A stretch of 64,000 bases of DNA, taken from Meghimatium bilineatum (lineage: Eukaryota; Mollusca; Gastropoda; Stylommatophora; Philomycidae). Positions within the stretch are counted from its first letter, which is position 1. Each line of letters opens with the position of its first letter. The stretch spans positions 29,751,714 through 29,815,713 of the forward strand of contig CM067316.1 in assembly GCA_034231615.1 (NCBI GenBank), written 5' to 3'. Of this stretch, positions 1 through 10,950 are shown piece after piece. The notes under the pieces were generated by a model. It saw only the letters and a program-made list of their open reading frames with translations, was not told the origin of the DNA and searched no databases. The translations under genes and the position numbers were made by a program.

Positions 1-137
1 CACAAGTTCATTGTTCTGAAGCTTACTACACTTCAATTGAGTCTATTCTGGCCTATTATACATCATTTCGTTGTATTGCAGCATAATACGTCAGAATACT
101 GTCGTATTACACACAGATCAGATCTTGCTGTTTAGTA
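1..137 (+). repeat. Partial A3t tail at window start
   Basis: This is the last part of an A module, from monomer P on. It has CACTTCAATTG in Q, TTCGTTGTATTGC in R and CAGATCAGATCTTG in T. That tail, with a BglII site at 120-125, is the mark of A3t modules, which end before 9432, 11958, 14036, 18484, 25014 and 29912. The hairpin copy is at 84-109. Confidence 0.93.
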
Positions 138-199
138 CGTCAAAACTCAGTGTTCTATTGCATATTACTCACAAATTGGGTGTACTGCAGCTTACTACA

Positions 200-217
200 C
201 CAGAAATTGCAGTCTGG
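200..217. repeat. Inverted repeat in 21-bp monomer M
   Basis: CCAGA at 200-204 and TCTGG at 213-217 are perfect reverse complements around an eight-base loop. It recurs at offset 62 of every A and D module. It coincides with the place where the monomer is 9 bp shorter than 30 bp. In one copy (module 53595) the right arm reads TCTCG and the pairing is weakened. No function is implied by the sequence alone. Confidence 0.7.
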
Positions 218-363
218 ACACACGAATTTGGTGTATTCTAGCTTACTACGTTAGAACTCGGTGTATTCTGGCATATTACTCACAAGTTCATTGTTCTGAA
301 GCTTACTACACTTGAATTGAGTCTATTCTGGCCTATTATACATCATTTCGTAGTAATGCAGCA

Positions 364-389
364 TAATACGTCAGAATACTGTCGTATTA
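364..389. repeat. 26-nt imperfect palindrome in every A tail
   Basis: The arms are TAATACG (364-370) and CGTATTA (383-389). Inside them, after a T/T mismatch, CAG pairs with CTG around the four-base loop AATA. The potential stem is therefore 7 bp, one mismatch and 3 bp. It spans the end of monomer R and all of the 21-bp monomer S, at offset 226 in each A module, and recurs in C tails. The first copy in the window is at 84-109. A few copies carry AGAATAATG, which breaks the inner CTG arm (for example in the modules at 42305, 46280, 53595 and 60933). The function is unknown; a cruciform or protein-binding site is only a possibility. Confidence 0.85.
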
Positions 390-417
390 CACACAAATTA
401 GGTCTTGCTGTTTAGTA

Positions 418-588
418 CGTCAAAACTCAGTGTTTTGTGGCATATTACTCACAAATTGGGTGTACTGAAGCTTACTACACTTGAATTGAGTGTATTCTGG
501 CCTGTTACACATGACTTCGTTGTTTTGCAGCTTAATAACTAAGAACACTGGCTAATTATACACAAATTAGGTCTCTTGCTGTTTAGTA
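418..588 (+). repeat. Reference B module (171 bp, six monomers)
   Basis: Reference copy for all B modules. Its monomers are K' 418-447 (head TTTTGTGGC), L' 448-477 (as L, but with TACTGAAGC), U 478-507 (CACTTGAATTGAGTG), V 508-537 (CACATGACTTCG), W 538-560 (23 bp, ACTAAGAACACTGG) and X 561-588 (28 bp, CACAAATTAGGTCTC). K' and L' are near copies of the first two monomers of A, and U resembles Q of A. T of A and X of B are also related. A and B therefore share both ends and differ in the middle. Length classes are 171, 170 (one G lost in the head), 169 (GACTCTTG or GACTGTTG in V), and 167 (either a further 2-bp loss in L' or a 4-bp loss giving TTAATAAGAAC in V/W). Confidence 0.97.
552..570. repeat. 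Inverted repeat at short monomers W/X
   Basis: CTAATT at 552-557 and AATTAG at 565-570 pair around the seven-base loop ATACACA. The full six-base arms occur only where the B module reads GGCTAATT. Where it reads GGCGAATT only four bases pair. It lies on the border of the shortened W (23 bp) and X (28 bp) monomers. Confidence 0.6.
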
Positions 589-1656
589 CGTCAAAACTCA
601 GTGTTCTGTGGCATATTACTCACAAATTGGGTGTACTGCAGCTTACTACACCAGAAATTGCAGTCTGGACACACGAATTTGGTGTATTCTAGCTTACTAC
701 ATTAGAACTCGGTGTATTCTACCATATTACTCACAAGTTCATTGTTCTGAAGCTTACTACACTTGAATTGAGTCTATTCTGGCCTATTATACATCATTTC
801 GTAGTAATGCAGCATAATACGTCAGAATACTGTCGTATTACACACAAATTAGGTCTTGCTGTTTAGTACGTCAAAACTCAGTGTTTTGTGCATATTACTC
901 ACAAATTGGGTGTACTGAAGCTTACTACATTTGAATTGAGTGTATTCTGGCCTGTTACACATGACTTCGTTGTTTTGCTGCTTAATAACTAAGAACACTG
1001 GCGAATTATACACAAATTAGGTCTCTTGCTGTTTAGTACGTCAAAACTCAGTGTTCTATGTCATATTACTCACAAATTGGGTAAAGTTCAGCTTACTACA
1101 CCAGAAATTGCAGTCTGGACACACGAATTTGGTGTATTCTAGCTTACTACGTTAGAACTCGGTGTATTCTGGCATATTACTCACGTTCATTGTTCTGAAG
1201 CTTACTACACATGAATTGAGTCTATTCTGGCCTATTATACATCATTTCGTAGTAATGCAGCATAATACGTCAGAATACTGTCGTATTACACACAAATTAG
1301 GTCTTGTTGTTTAGTACGTCAAAACTCAGTGTTTTGTGGCATATTACTCACAAATTGGGTGTACTGAAGCTTACTACACTTGAATTGAGTGTATTCTGGC
1401 CTGTTACACATGACTTCGTTGTTTTGCAGCTTAATAACTAAGAACACTGGCGAATAATACACAAATTAGGTCTCTTGCTGTTTAGTACGTCAAAACTCAT
1501 TGTTCTATTGCATATTACTCACAAATTGGGTGTACTGAAGCTTACTACACTTGAATTGAGTGTATTCTGACTTGTTACACATGACTCTTGTTTTGCAGCT
1601 TAATAACTAAGAACACTGGCGAATTATACACAAATTAGGTCTCTTGCTGTTTAGTA

Positions 1657-4600
1657 CGTCAAAACTCAGTGTTCTATTGCATATTACTCACAAATTGGGT
1701 GTACTGCAGCTTACTACACCAGAAATTGCAGTCTGGACACACGAATTTGGTGTATTCTAGCTTACTACGTTAGAACTCGGTGTATTCTGGCATATTACTC
1801 ACAAGTTCATTGTTCTGAAGCTTACTACACTTGAATTGAGTCTATTCTGGCCTATTATACATCATTTCGTAGTAATGCAGCATAATACGTCAGAATACTG
1901 TCGTATTACACACAAATTAGGTCTTGCTGTTTAGTACGTCAAAACTCAGTGTTTTGTGGCATATTACTCACAAATTGGGTGTACTGAAGCTTACTACACT
2001 TGAATTGAGTGTATTCTGGCCTGTTACACATGACTTCGTTGTTTTGCAGCTTAATAACTAAGAACACTGGCTAATTATACACAAATTAGGTCTCTTGCTG
2101 TTTAGTACGTCAAAACTCAGTGTTCTGTGGCATATTACTCACAAATTGGGTGTACTGCAGCTTACTACACCAGAAATTGCAGTCTGGACACACGAATTTG
2201 GTGTATTCTAGCTTACTACGTTAGAACTCGGTGTATTCTACCATATTACTCACAAGTTCATTGTTCTGAAGCTTACTACACTTGAATTGAGTCTATTCTG
2301 GCCTATTATACATCATTTCGTAGTAATGCAGCATAATACGTCAGAATACTGTCGTATTACACACAAATTAGGTCTTGCTGTTTAGTACGTCAAAACTCAG
2401 TGTTTTGTGCATATTACTCACAAATTGGGTGTACTGAAGCTTACTACATTTGAATTGAGTGTATTCTGGCCTGTTACACATGACTTCGTTGTTTTGCTGC
2501 TTAATAACTAAGAACACTGGCGAATTATACACAAATTAGGTCTCTTGCTGTTTAGTACGTCAAAACTCAGTGTTCTATGTCATATTACTCACAAATTGGG
2601 TAAAGTTCAGCTTACTACACCAGAAATTGCAGTCTGGACACACGAATTTGGTGTATTCTAGCTTACTACGTTAGAACTCGGTGTATTCTGGCATATTACT
2701 CACGTTCATTGTTCTGAAGCTTACTACACATGAATTGAGTCTATTCTGGCCTATTATACATCATTTCGTAGTAATGCAGCATAATACGTCAGAATACTGT
2801 CGTATTACACACAAATTAGGTCTTGCTGTTTAGTACGTCAAAACTCAGTGTTTTGTGGCATATTACTCACAAATTGGGTGTACTGAAGCTTACTACACTT
2901 CAATTGAGTCTATTCTGGCCTGTTACACATGACTTTGGTGTATTCTAGCTAACTACGTTAGAACTCGGTGTATTCTGTCATATTACTCACAAATTCATTG
3001 TTCTGAAGCTTACTACACTTGAATTGAGTCTATTCTGGCCTATTATACATCATTTCATACTAATGCAGCATAATACGTCAGAATACTGTCGTATTACACA
3101 CAAATTAGGTCTTGCTGTTTAGTACGTCAAAACTCAGTGTTTTGTGGCATATTACTCACAAATTGGGTGTACTGAAGCTTACTACACTTGAATTGAGTGT
3201 ATTCTGGCCTGTTACACATGACTTCGTTGTTTTGCAGCTTAATAACTAAGAACACTGGCTAATTATACACAAATTAGGTCTCTTGCTGTTTAGTACGTCA
3301 AAACTCAGTGTTCTGTGGCATATTACTCACAAATTGGGTGTACTGCAGCTTACTACACCAGAAATTGCAGTCTGGACACACGAATTTGGTGTATTCTAGC
3401 TTACTACGTTAGAACTCGGTGTATTCTGTCATATTACTCACACGTTCATTGTTCTGAAGCTTACTACACTTGAATTGAGTCTATTCTGGCCTATTATACA
3501 TCATTTCGTAGTAATGCAGCATAATACGTCAGAATACTGTCGTATTACACACAAATTAGGTCTTGCTGTTTAGTACGTCAAAACTCAGTGTTTTGTGGCA
3601 TATTACTCACAAATTGGGTGTACTGAAGCTTACTACACTTGAATTGAGTGTATTCTGGCCTGTTACACATGACTTCGTTGTTTTGCAGCTTAATAACTAA
3701 GAACACTGGCTAATTATACACAAATTAGGTCTCTTGCTGTTTAGTACGTCAAAACTCAGTGTTCTGTGGCATATTACTCACAAATTGGGTGTACTGCAGC
3801 TTACTACACCAGAAATTGCAGTCTGGACACACGAATTTGGTGTATTCTAGCTTACTACATTAGAACTCGGTGTATTCTACCATATTACTCACAAGTTCAT
3901 TGTTCTGAAGCTTACTACACTTGAATTGAGTCTATTCTGGCCTATTATACATCATTTCGTAGTAATGCAGCATAATACGTCAGAATACTGTCGTATTACA
4001 CACAAATTAGGTCTTGCTGTTTAGTACGTCAAAACTCAGTGTTTTGTGCATATTACTCACAAATTGGGTGTACTGAAGCTTACTACATTTGAATTGAGTG
4101 TATTCTGGCCTGTTACACATGACTTCGTTGTTTTGCTGCTTAATAACTAAGAACACTGGCGAATTATACACAAATTAGGTCTCTTGCTGTTTAGTACGTC
4201 AAAACTCAGTGTTCTATGTCATATTACTCACAAATTGGGTAAAGTTCAGCTTACTACACCAGAAATTGCAGTCTGGACACACGAATTTGGTGTATTCTAG
4301 CTTACTACGTTAGAACTCGGTGTATTCTGGCATATTACTCACGTTCATTGTTCTGAAGCTTACTACACATGAATTGAGTCTATTCTGGCCTATTATACAT
4401 CATTTCGTAGTAATGCAGCATAATACGTCAGAATACTGTCGTATTACACACAAATTAGGTCTTGCTGTTTAGTACGTCAAAACTCAGTGTTTTGTGGCAT
4501 ATTACTCACAAATTGGGTGTACTGAAGCTTACTACACTTGAATTGAGTGTATTCTGGCCTGTTACACATGACTTCGTTGTTTTGCAGCTTAATAACTAAG

Positions 4601-4814
4601 AACACTGGCGAATAATACACAAATTAGGTCTCTTGCTGTTTAGTACGTCAAAACTCATTGTTCTATTGCATATTACTCACAAATTGGGTGTACTGAAGCT
4701 TACTACACTTGAATTGAGTGTATTCTGACTTGTTACACATGACTCTTGTTTTGCAGCTTAATAACTAAGAACACTGGCGAATTATACACAAATTAGGTCT
4801 CTTGCTGTTTAGTA
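1657..4814 (+). repeat. Module block with first C module, 3158 bp
   Basis: Module starts: A1 1657, B 1937, A2 2108, B2 2388, A3 2558, C 2836, B 3125, A2 3296 (CACACGTTC in P), B 3576, A2 3747, B2 4027, A3 4197, B 4475, B3 4646. The stretch 2108-4474 (A2 B2 A3 C B A2 B A2 B2 A3) has the same module order and lengths as 15218-17584. This points to a copy about 13.1 kb away. Nothing but repeat is present. Confidence 0.9.
2836..3124 (+). repeat. Reference C module (289 bp, B head + A tail)
   Basis: The first three monomers are B type (K', L', U). The next 30 bp is a hybrid: it starts CACATGACTT as in V of B and continues TGGTGTATTCTAG as in N of A. The A-type monomers O, P, Q, R, S and T follow. 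The module is therefore a recombinant between B and A that kept the 30-bp register. Distinguishing sites are CTAACTACGTTAG at the hybrid border, CTGTCATATT in O, CACAAATTCATTG in P and CATTTCAT in R. Other copies start at 8244, 15946, 23826, 28724, 40675, 42305, 43931, 46280, 47906, 50428, 52064, 57022, 58664 and 60475. Each is 289 bp, which argues for a single origin followed by amplification. Confidence 0.93.
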
Positions 4815-7064
4815 CGTCAAAACTCAGTGTTCTATTGCATATTACTCACAAATTGGGTGTACTGCAGCTTACTACACCAGAAATTGCAGTCTGGACACAC
4901 GAATTTGGTGTATTCTAGCTTACTACGTTAGAACTCGGTGTATTCTGGCATATTACTCACAAGTTCATTGTTCTGAAGCTTACTACACTTGAATTGAGTC
5001 TATTCTGGCCTATTATACATCATTTCGTAGTAATGCAGCATAATACGTCAGAATACTGTCGTATTACACACATATTAGGTCTTGCTGTTTAGTACGTCAA
5101 AACTCAGTGTTTTGTGGCATATTACTCACAAATTGGGTGTACTGAAGCTTACTACACTTGAATTGAGTGTATTCTGGCCTGTTACACATGACTTCGTTGT
5201 TTTGCAGCTTAATAACTAAGAACACTGGCTAATTATACACAAATTAGGTCTCTTGCTGTTTAGTACGTCAAAACTCAGTGTTCTGTGGCATATTACTCAC
5301 AAATTGGGTGTACTGCAGCTTACTACACCAGAAATTGCAGTCTGGACACACGAATTTGGTGTATTCTAGCTTACTACATTAGAACTCGGTGTATTCTACC
5401 ATATTACTCACAAGTTCATTGTTCTGAAGCTTACTACACTTGAATTGAGTCTATTCTGGCCTATTATACATCATTTCGTAGTAATGCAGCATAATACGTC
5501 AGAATACTGTCGTATTACACACAAATTAGGTCTTGCTGTTTAGTACGTCAAAACTCAGTGTTCTATTGCATATTACTCACAAATTGGGTGTACTGCAGCT
5601 TACTACACCAGAAATTGCAGTCTGGACACACGAATTTGGTGTATTCTAGCTTACTACGTTAGAACTCGGTGTATTCTGGCATATTACTCACAAGTTCATT
5701 GTTCTGAAGCTTACTACACTTGAATTGAGTCTATTCTGGCCTATTATACATCATTTCGTAGTAATGCAGCATAATACGTCAGAATACTGTCGTATTACAC
5801 ACAAATTAGGTCTTGCTGTTTAGTACGTCAAAACTCAGTGTTTTGTGGCATATTACTCACAAATTGGGTGTACTGAAGCTTACTACACTTGAATTGAGTG
5901 TATTCTGGCCTGTTACACATGACTTCGTTGTTTTGCAGCTTAATAACTAAGAACACTGGCTAATTATACACAAATTAGGTCTCTTGCTGTTTAGTACGTC
6001 AAAACTCAGTGTTCTGTGGCATATTACTCACAAATTGGGTGTACTGCAGCTTACTACACCAGAAATTGCAGTCTGGACACACGAATTTGGTGTATTCTAG
6101 CTTACTACATTAGAACTCGGTGTATTCTACCATATTACTCACAAGTTCATTGTTCTGAAGCTTACTACACTTGAATTGAGTCTATTCTGGCCTATTATAC
6201 ATCATTTCGTAGTAATGCAGCATAATACGTCAGAATACTGTCGTATTACACACAAATTAGGTCTTGCTGTTTAGTACGTCAAAACTCAGTGTTTTGTGCA
6301 TATTACTCACAAATTGGGTGTACTGAAGCTTACTACATTTGAATTGAGTGTATTCTGGCCTGTTACACATGACTTCGTTGTTTTGCTGCTTAATAACTAA
6401 GAACACTGGCGAATTATACACAAATTAGGTCTCTTGCTGTTTAGTACGTCAAAACTCAGTGTTCTATGTCATATTACTCACAAATTGGGTAAAGTTCAGC
6501 TTACTACACCAGAAATTGCAGTCTGGACACACGAATTTGGTGTATTCTAGCTTACTACGTTAGAACTCGGTGTATTCTGACATATTACTCACGTTCATTG
6601 TTCTGAAGCTTACTACACATGAATTGAGTCTATTCTGGCCTATTATACATCATTTCGTAGTAATGCAGCATAATACGTCAGAATACTGTCGTATTACACA
6701 CAAATTAGGTCTTGTTGTTTAGTACGTCAAAACTCATTGTTCTATTGCATATTACTCACAAATTGGGTGTACTGAAGCTTACTACACTTGAATTGAGTGT
6801 ATTCTGGCCTGTTACACATGACTTCGTTGTTTTGCAGCTTAATAACTAAGAACACTGGCGAATAATACACAAATTAGGTCTCTTGCTGTTTAGTACGTCA
6901 AAACTCATTGTTCTATTGCATATTACTCACAAATTGGGTGTACTGAAGCTTACTACACTTGAATTGAGTGTATTCTGACTTGTTACACATGACTCTTGTT
7001 TTGCAGCTTAATAACTAAGAACACTGGCGAATTATACACAAATTAGGTCTCTTGCTGTTTAGTA
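4815..7064 (+). repeat. Module block, 2250 bp
   Basis: Module starts: A1 4815 (tail ACACATATTAGG), B 5095, A2 5266, A1 5546, B 5826, A2 5997, B2 6277, A3 6447, B-length module with B3 head 6725 (171 bp), B3 6896. Two points break the usual A/B alternation. A2 at 5266 is followed directly by another A (5546), and 6725 joins a B3 head to an ordinary 171-bp B body. Both look like products of unequal exchange. Confidence 0.9.
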
Positions 7065-9431
7065 CGTCAAAACTCAGTGTTCTATTGCATATTACTCACA
7101 AATTGGGTGTACTGCAGCTTACTACACCAGAAATTGCAGTCTGGACACACGAAATTGGTGTATTCTAGCTTACTACGTTAGAACTCGGTGTATTCTGGCA
7201 TATTACTCACAAGTTCATTGTTCTGAAGCTTACTACACTTGAATTGAGTCTATTCTGGCCTATTATACATCATTTCGTAGTAATGCAGCATAATACGTCA
7301 GAATACTGTCGTATTACACACAAATTAGGTCTTGCTGTTTAGTACGTCAAAACTCAGTGTTTTGTGGCATATTACTCACAAATTGGGTGTACTGAAGCTT
7401 ACTACACTTGAATTGAGTGTATTCTGGCCTGTTACACATGACTTCGTTGTTTTGCAGCTTAATAACTAAGAACACTGGCTAATTATACACAAATTAGGTC
7501 TCTTGCTGTTTAGTACGTCAAAACTCAGTGTTCTGTGGCATATTACTCACAAATTGGGTGTACTGCAGCTTACTACACCAGAAATTGCAGTCTGGACACA
7601 CGAATTTGGTGTATTCTAGCTTACTACGTTAGAACTCGGTGTATTCTACCATATTACTCACAAGTTCATTGTTCTGAAGCTTACTACACTTGAATTGAGT
7701 CTATTCTGGCCTATTATACATCATTTCGTAGTAATGCAGCATAATACGTCAGAATACTGTCGTATTACACACAAATTAGGTCTTGCTGTTTAGTACGTCA
7801 AAACTCAGTGTTTTGTGCATATTACTCACAAATTGGGTGTACTGAAGCTTACTACATTTGAATTGAGTGTATTCTGGCCTGATACACATGACTTCGTTGT
7901 TTTGCTGCTTAATAACTAAGAACACTGGCGAATTATACACAAATTAGGTCTCTTGCTGTTTAGTACGTCAAAACTCAGTGTTCTATGTCATATTACTCAC
8001 AAATTGGGTAAAGTTCAGCTTACTACACCAGAAATTGCAGTCTGGACACACGAATTTGGTGTATTCTAGCTTACTACGTTAGAACTCGGTGTATTCTGGC
8101 ATATTACTCACGTTCATTGTTCTGAAGCTTACTACACATGAATTGAGTCTATTCTGGCCTATTATACATCATTTCGTAGTAATGCAGCATAATACGTCAG
8201 AATACTGTCGTATTACACACAAATTAGGTCTTGCTGTTTAGTACGTCAAAACTCAGTGTTTTGTGGCATATTACTCACAAATTGGGTGTACTGAAGCTTA
8301 CTACACTTCAATTGAGTCTATTCTGGCCTGTTACACATGACTTTGGTGTATTCTAGCTAACTACGTTAGAACTCGGTGTATTCTGTCATATTACTCACAA
8401 ATTCATTGTTCTGAAGCTTACTACACTTGAATTGAGTCTATTCTGGCCTATTATACATCATTTCATACTAATGCAGCATAATACGTCAGAATACTGTCGT
8501 ATTACACACAAATTAGGTCTTGCTGTTTAGTACGTCAAAACTCAGTGTTTTGTGGCATATTACTCACAAATTGGGTGTACTGAAGCTTACTACACTTGAA
8601 TTGAGTGTATTCTGGCCTGTTACACATGACTTCGTTGTTTTGCAGCTTAATAACTAAGAACACTGGCTAATTATACACAAATTAGGTCTCTTGCTGTTTA
8701 GTACGTCAAAACTCAGTGTTCTGTGGCATATTACTCACAAATTGGGTGTACTGCAGCTTACTACACCAGAAATTGCAGTCTGGACACACGAATTTGGTGT
8801 ATTCTAGCTTACTACGTTAGAACTCGGTGTATTCTGTCATATTACTCACACGTTCATTGTTCTGAAGCTTACTACACTTGAATTGAGTCTATTCTGGCCT
8901 ATTATACATCATTTCGTAGTAATGCAGCATAATACGTCAGAATACTGTCGTATTACACACAAATTAGGTCTTCCTGTTTAGTACGTCAAAACTCAGTGTT
9001 TTGTGCATATTACTCACAAATTGGGTGTACTGAAGCTTACTACATTTGAATTGAGTGTATTCTGGCCTGTTACACATGACTTCGTTGTTTTGCAGCTTAA
9101 TAACTAAGAACACTGGCGAATTATACACAAATTAAGTCTCTTGCTGTTTAGTACGTCAAAACTCCGTGTTCTATGTCATATTACTCACAAATTGGGTAAA
9201 GTTCAGCTTACTACACCAGAAATTGCAGTCTGGACACGAATTTGGTGTATTCTAGCTTACTACGTTAGAACTCGGTGTATTCTGGCATATTACTCACAAG
9301 TTCATTGTTCTGAAGCTTACTACACTTCAATTGAGTCTATTCTGGCCTATTATACATCATTTCGTTGTATTGCAGCATAATACGTCAGAATACTGTCGTA
9401 TTACACACAGATCAGATCTTGCTGTTTAGTA
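7065..9431 (+). repeat. Module block ending in A3t, 2367 bp
   Basis: Module starts: A1 7065, B 7345, A2 7516, B2 7796, A3 7966, C 8244, B 8533, A2 8704 (tail TCTTCCTG), B2 8984, A3t 9154 (278 bp). The A3t lacks one AC in GGACACGAATTTGG. Apart from the length of the inner A3 (278 or 280 bp) the module order equals the blocks at 22645 and 27543. The frame from 9141 is open for 79 codons from a TTG only because of this 2-bp loss. Confidence 0.9.
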
Positions 9432-10950
9432 CGTCAAAACTCAGTGTTCTATTGCATATTACTCACAAATTGGGTGTACTGCAGCTTACTACACCAGAAA
9501 TTGCAGTCTGGACACACGAATTTGGTGTATTCTAGCTTACTACGTTAGAACTCGGTGTATTCTGGCATATTACTCACAAGTTCATTGTTCTGAAGCTTAC
9601 TACACTTGAATTGAGTCTATTCTGGCCTATTATACATCATTTCGTAGTAATGCAGCATAATACGTCAGAATACTGTCGTATTACACACAAATTAGGTCTT
9701 GCTGTTTAGTACGTCAAAACTCAGTGTTTTGTGGCATATTACTCACAAATTGGGTGTACTGAAGCTTACTACACTTGAATTGAGTGTATTCTGGCCTGTT
9801 ACACATGACTTCGTTGTTTTGCAGCTTAATAACTAAGAACACTGGCTAATTATACACAAATTAGGTCTCTTGCTGTTTAGTACGTCAAAACTCAGTGTTC
9901 TGTGGCATATTACTCACAAATTGGGTGTACTGCAGCTTACTACACCAGAAATTGCAGTCTGGACACACGAATTTGGTGTATTCTAGCTTACTACATTAGA
10001 ACTCGGTGTATTCTACCATATTACTCACAAGTTCATTGTTCTGAAGCTTACTACACTTGAATTGAGTCTATTCTGGCCTATTATACATCATTTCGTAGTA
10101 ATGCAGCATAATACGTCAGAATACTGTCGTATTACACACAAATTAGGTCTTGCTGTTTAGTACGTCAAAACTCAGTGTTTTGTGCATATTACTCACAAAT
10201 TGGGTGTACTGAAGCTTACTACATTTGAATTGAGTGTATTCTGGCCTGTTACACATGACTTCGTTGTTTTGCTGCTTAATAACTAAGAACACTGGCGAAT
10301 TATACACAAATTAGGTCTCTTGCTGTTTAGTACGTCAAAACTCAGTGTTCTATGTCATATTACTCACAAATTGGGTAAAGTTCAGCTTACTACACCAGAA
10401 ATTGCAGTCTGGACACACGAATTTGGTGTATTCTAGCTTACTACGTTAGAACTCGGTGTATTCTGGCATATTACTCACGTTCATTGTTCTGAAGCTTACT
10501 ACACATGAATTGAGTCTATTCTGGCCTATTATACATCATTTCGTAGTAATGCAGCATAATACGTCAGAATACTGTCGTATTACACACAAATTAGGTCTTG
10601 TTGTTTAGTACGTCAAAACTCAGTGTTTTGTGGCATATTACTCACAAATTGGGTGTACTGAAGCTTACTACACTTGAATTGAGTGTATTCTGGCCTGTTA
10701 CACATGACTTCGTTGTTTTGCAGCTTAATAACTAAGAACACTGGCGAATAATACACAAATTAGGTCTCTTGCTGTTTAGTACGTCAAAACTCATTGTTCT
10801 ATTGCATATTACTCACAAATTGGGTGTACTGAAGCTTACTACACTTGAATTGAGTGTATTCTGACTTGTTACACATGACTCTTGTTTTGCAGCTTAATAA
10901 CTAAGAACACTGGCGAATTATACACAAATTAGGTCTCTTGCTGTTTAGTA
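9432..10950 (+). repeat. Higher-order repeat ABABABB, 1519 bp, copy 2
   Basis: Module starts: A1 9432, B 9712, A2 9883, B2 10163, A3 10333, B 10611, B3 10782. Lengths are the same as in the copy at 138. With the A3t tail before it, the segment 9295-10950 repeats 1-1656 at a distance of 9294 bp. Confidence 0.93.

Larger units (their letters stand above)
138..417 (+). repeat. Reference A module (280 bp, ten monomers)
   Basis: Reference copy for all A modules. Its monomers are K 138-167 (starts CGTCAAAACT), L 168-197 (CTCACAAATTGGG), M 198-218 (21 bp, CACCAGAAATTG), N 219-248 (CACACGAATTTGG), O 249-278 (CGTTAGAACTCGG), P 279-308 (CTCACAAGTTCATTG), Q 309-338 (CACTTGAATTGAGTC), R 339-368 (TACATCATTTCG), S 369-389 (21 bp, CGTCAGAATACTG) and T 390-417 (28 bp, CACACAAATTAGG). 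Monomers L to R mostly share the core GTGTATTCTGGC or variants of it. The two 21-bp monomers have lost about 9 bp of the middle, and each carries an inverted repeat. A modules vary at fixed places: the K head, the L core (GGGTGTACTGC or GGGTAAAGTTC), CACAAGTTC or CACGTTC in P, and the R/T tail. Confidence 0.97.
138..1656 (+). repeat. Higher-order repeat ABABABB, 1519 bp, copy 1
   Basis: Module starts: A1 138, B 418, A2 589, B2 869 (170 bp), A3 1039 (278 bp; CACGTTC in P), B 1317, B3 1488 (169 bp). The same seven modules with the same lengths recur at 9432 and 29912, each directly after a BglII-tailed A3t module. This makes it the best-defined higher-order repeat of domain I. Confidence 0.93.

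Noticed and set aside
339-368. Possible CENP-B box (TTCG followed by A at the right spacing in monomer R)
   Set aside because: The TTCG half is present, but the required CGGG half is replaced by GCAG in all copies seen, so the motif does not match.
418-588. B module length of 171 bp equals the primate alpha-satellite monomer
   Set aside because: The sequence is made of six 30-bp-derived monomers and shows no recognisable alpha-satellite sequence. Length classes of 167-170 bp also occur. The equality is taken as coincidence.
9141-9380. Open frame of 79 codons, repeated at five other places
   Set aside because: It begins at TTG, has no ATG start, lies wholly in an A3t repeat and exists only because of a 2-bp loss. 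Identical copies follow from DNA duplication, so it is not annotated as a gene.
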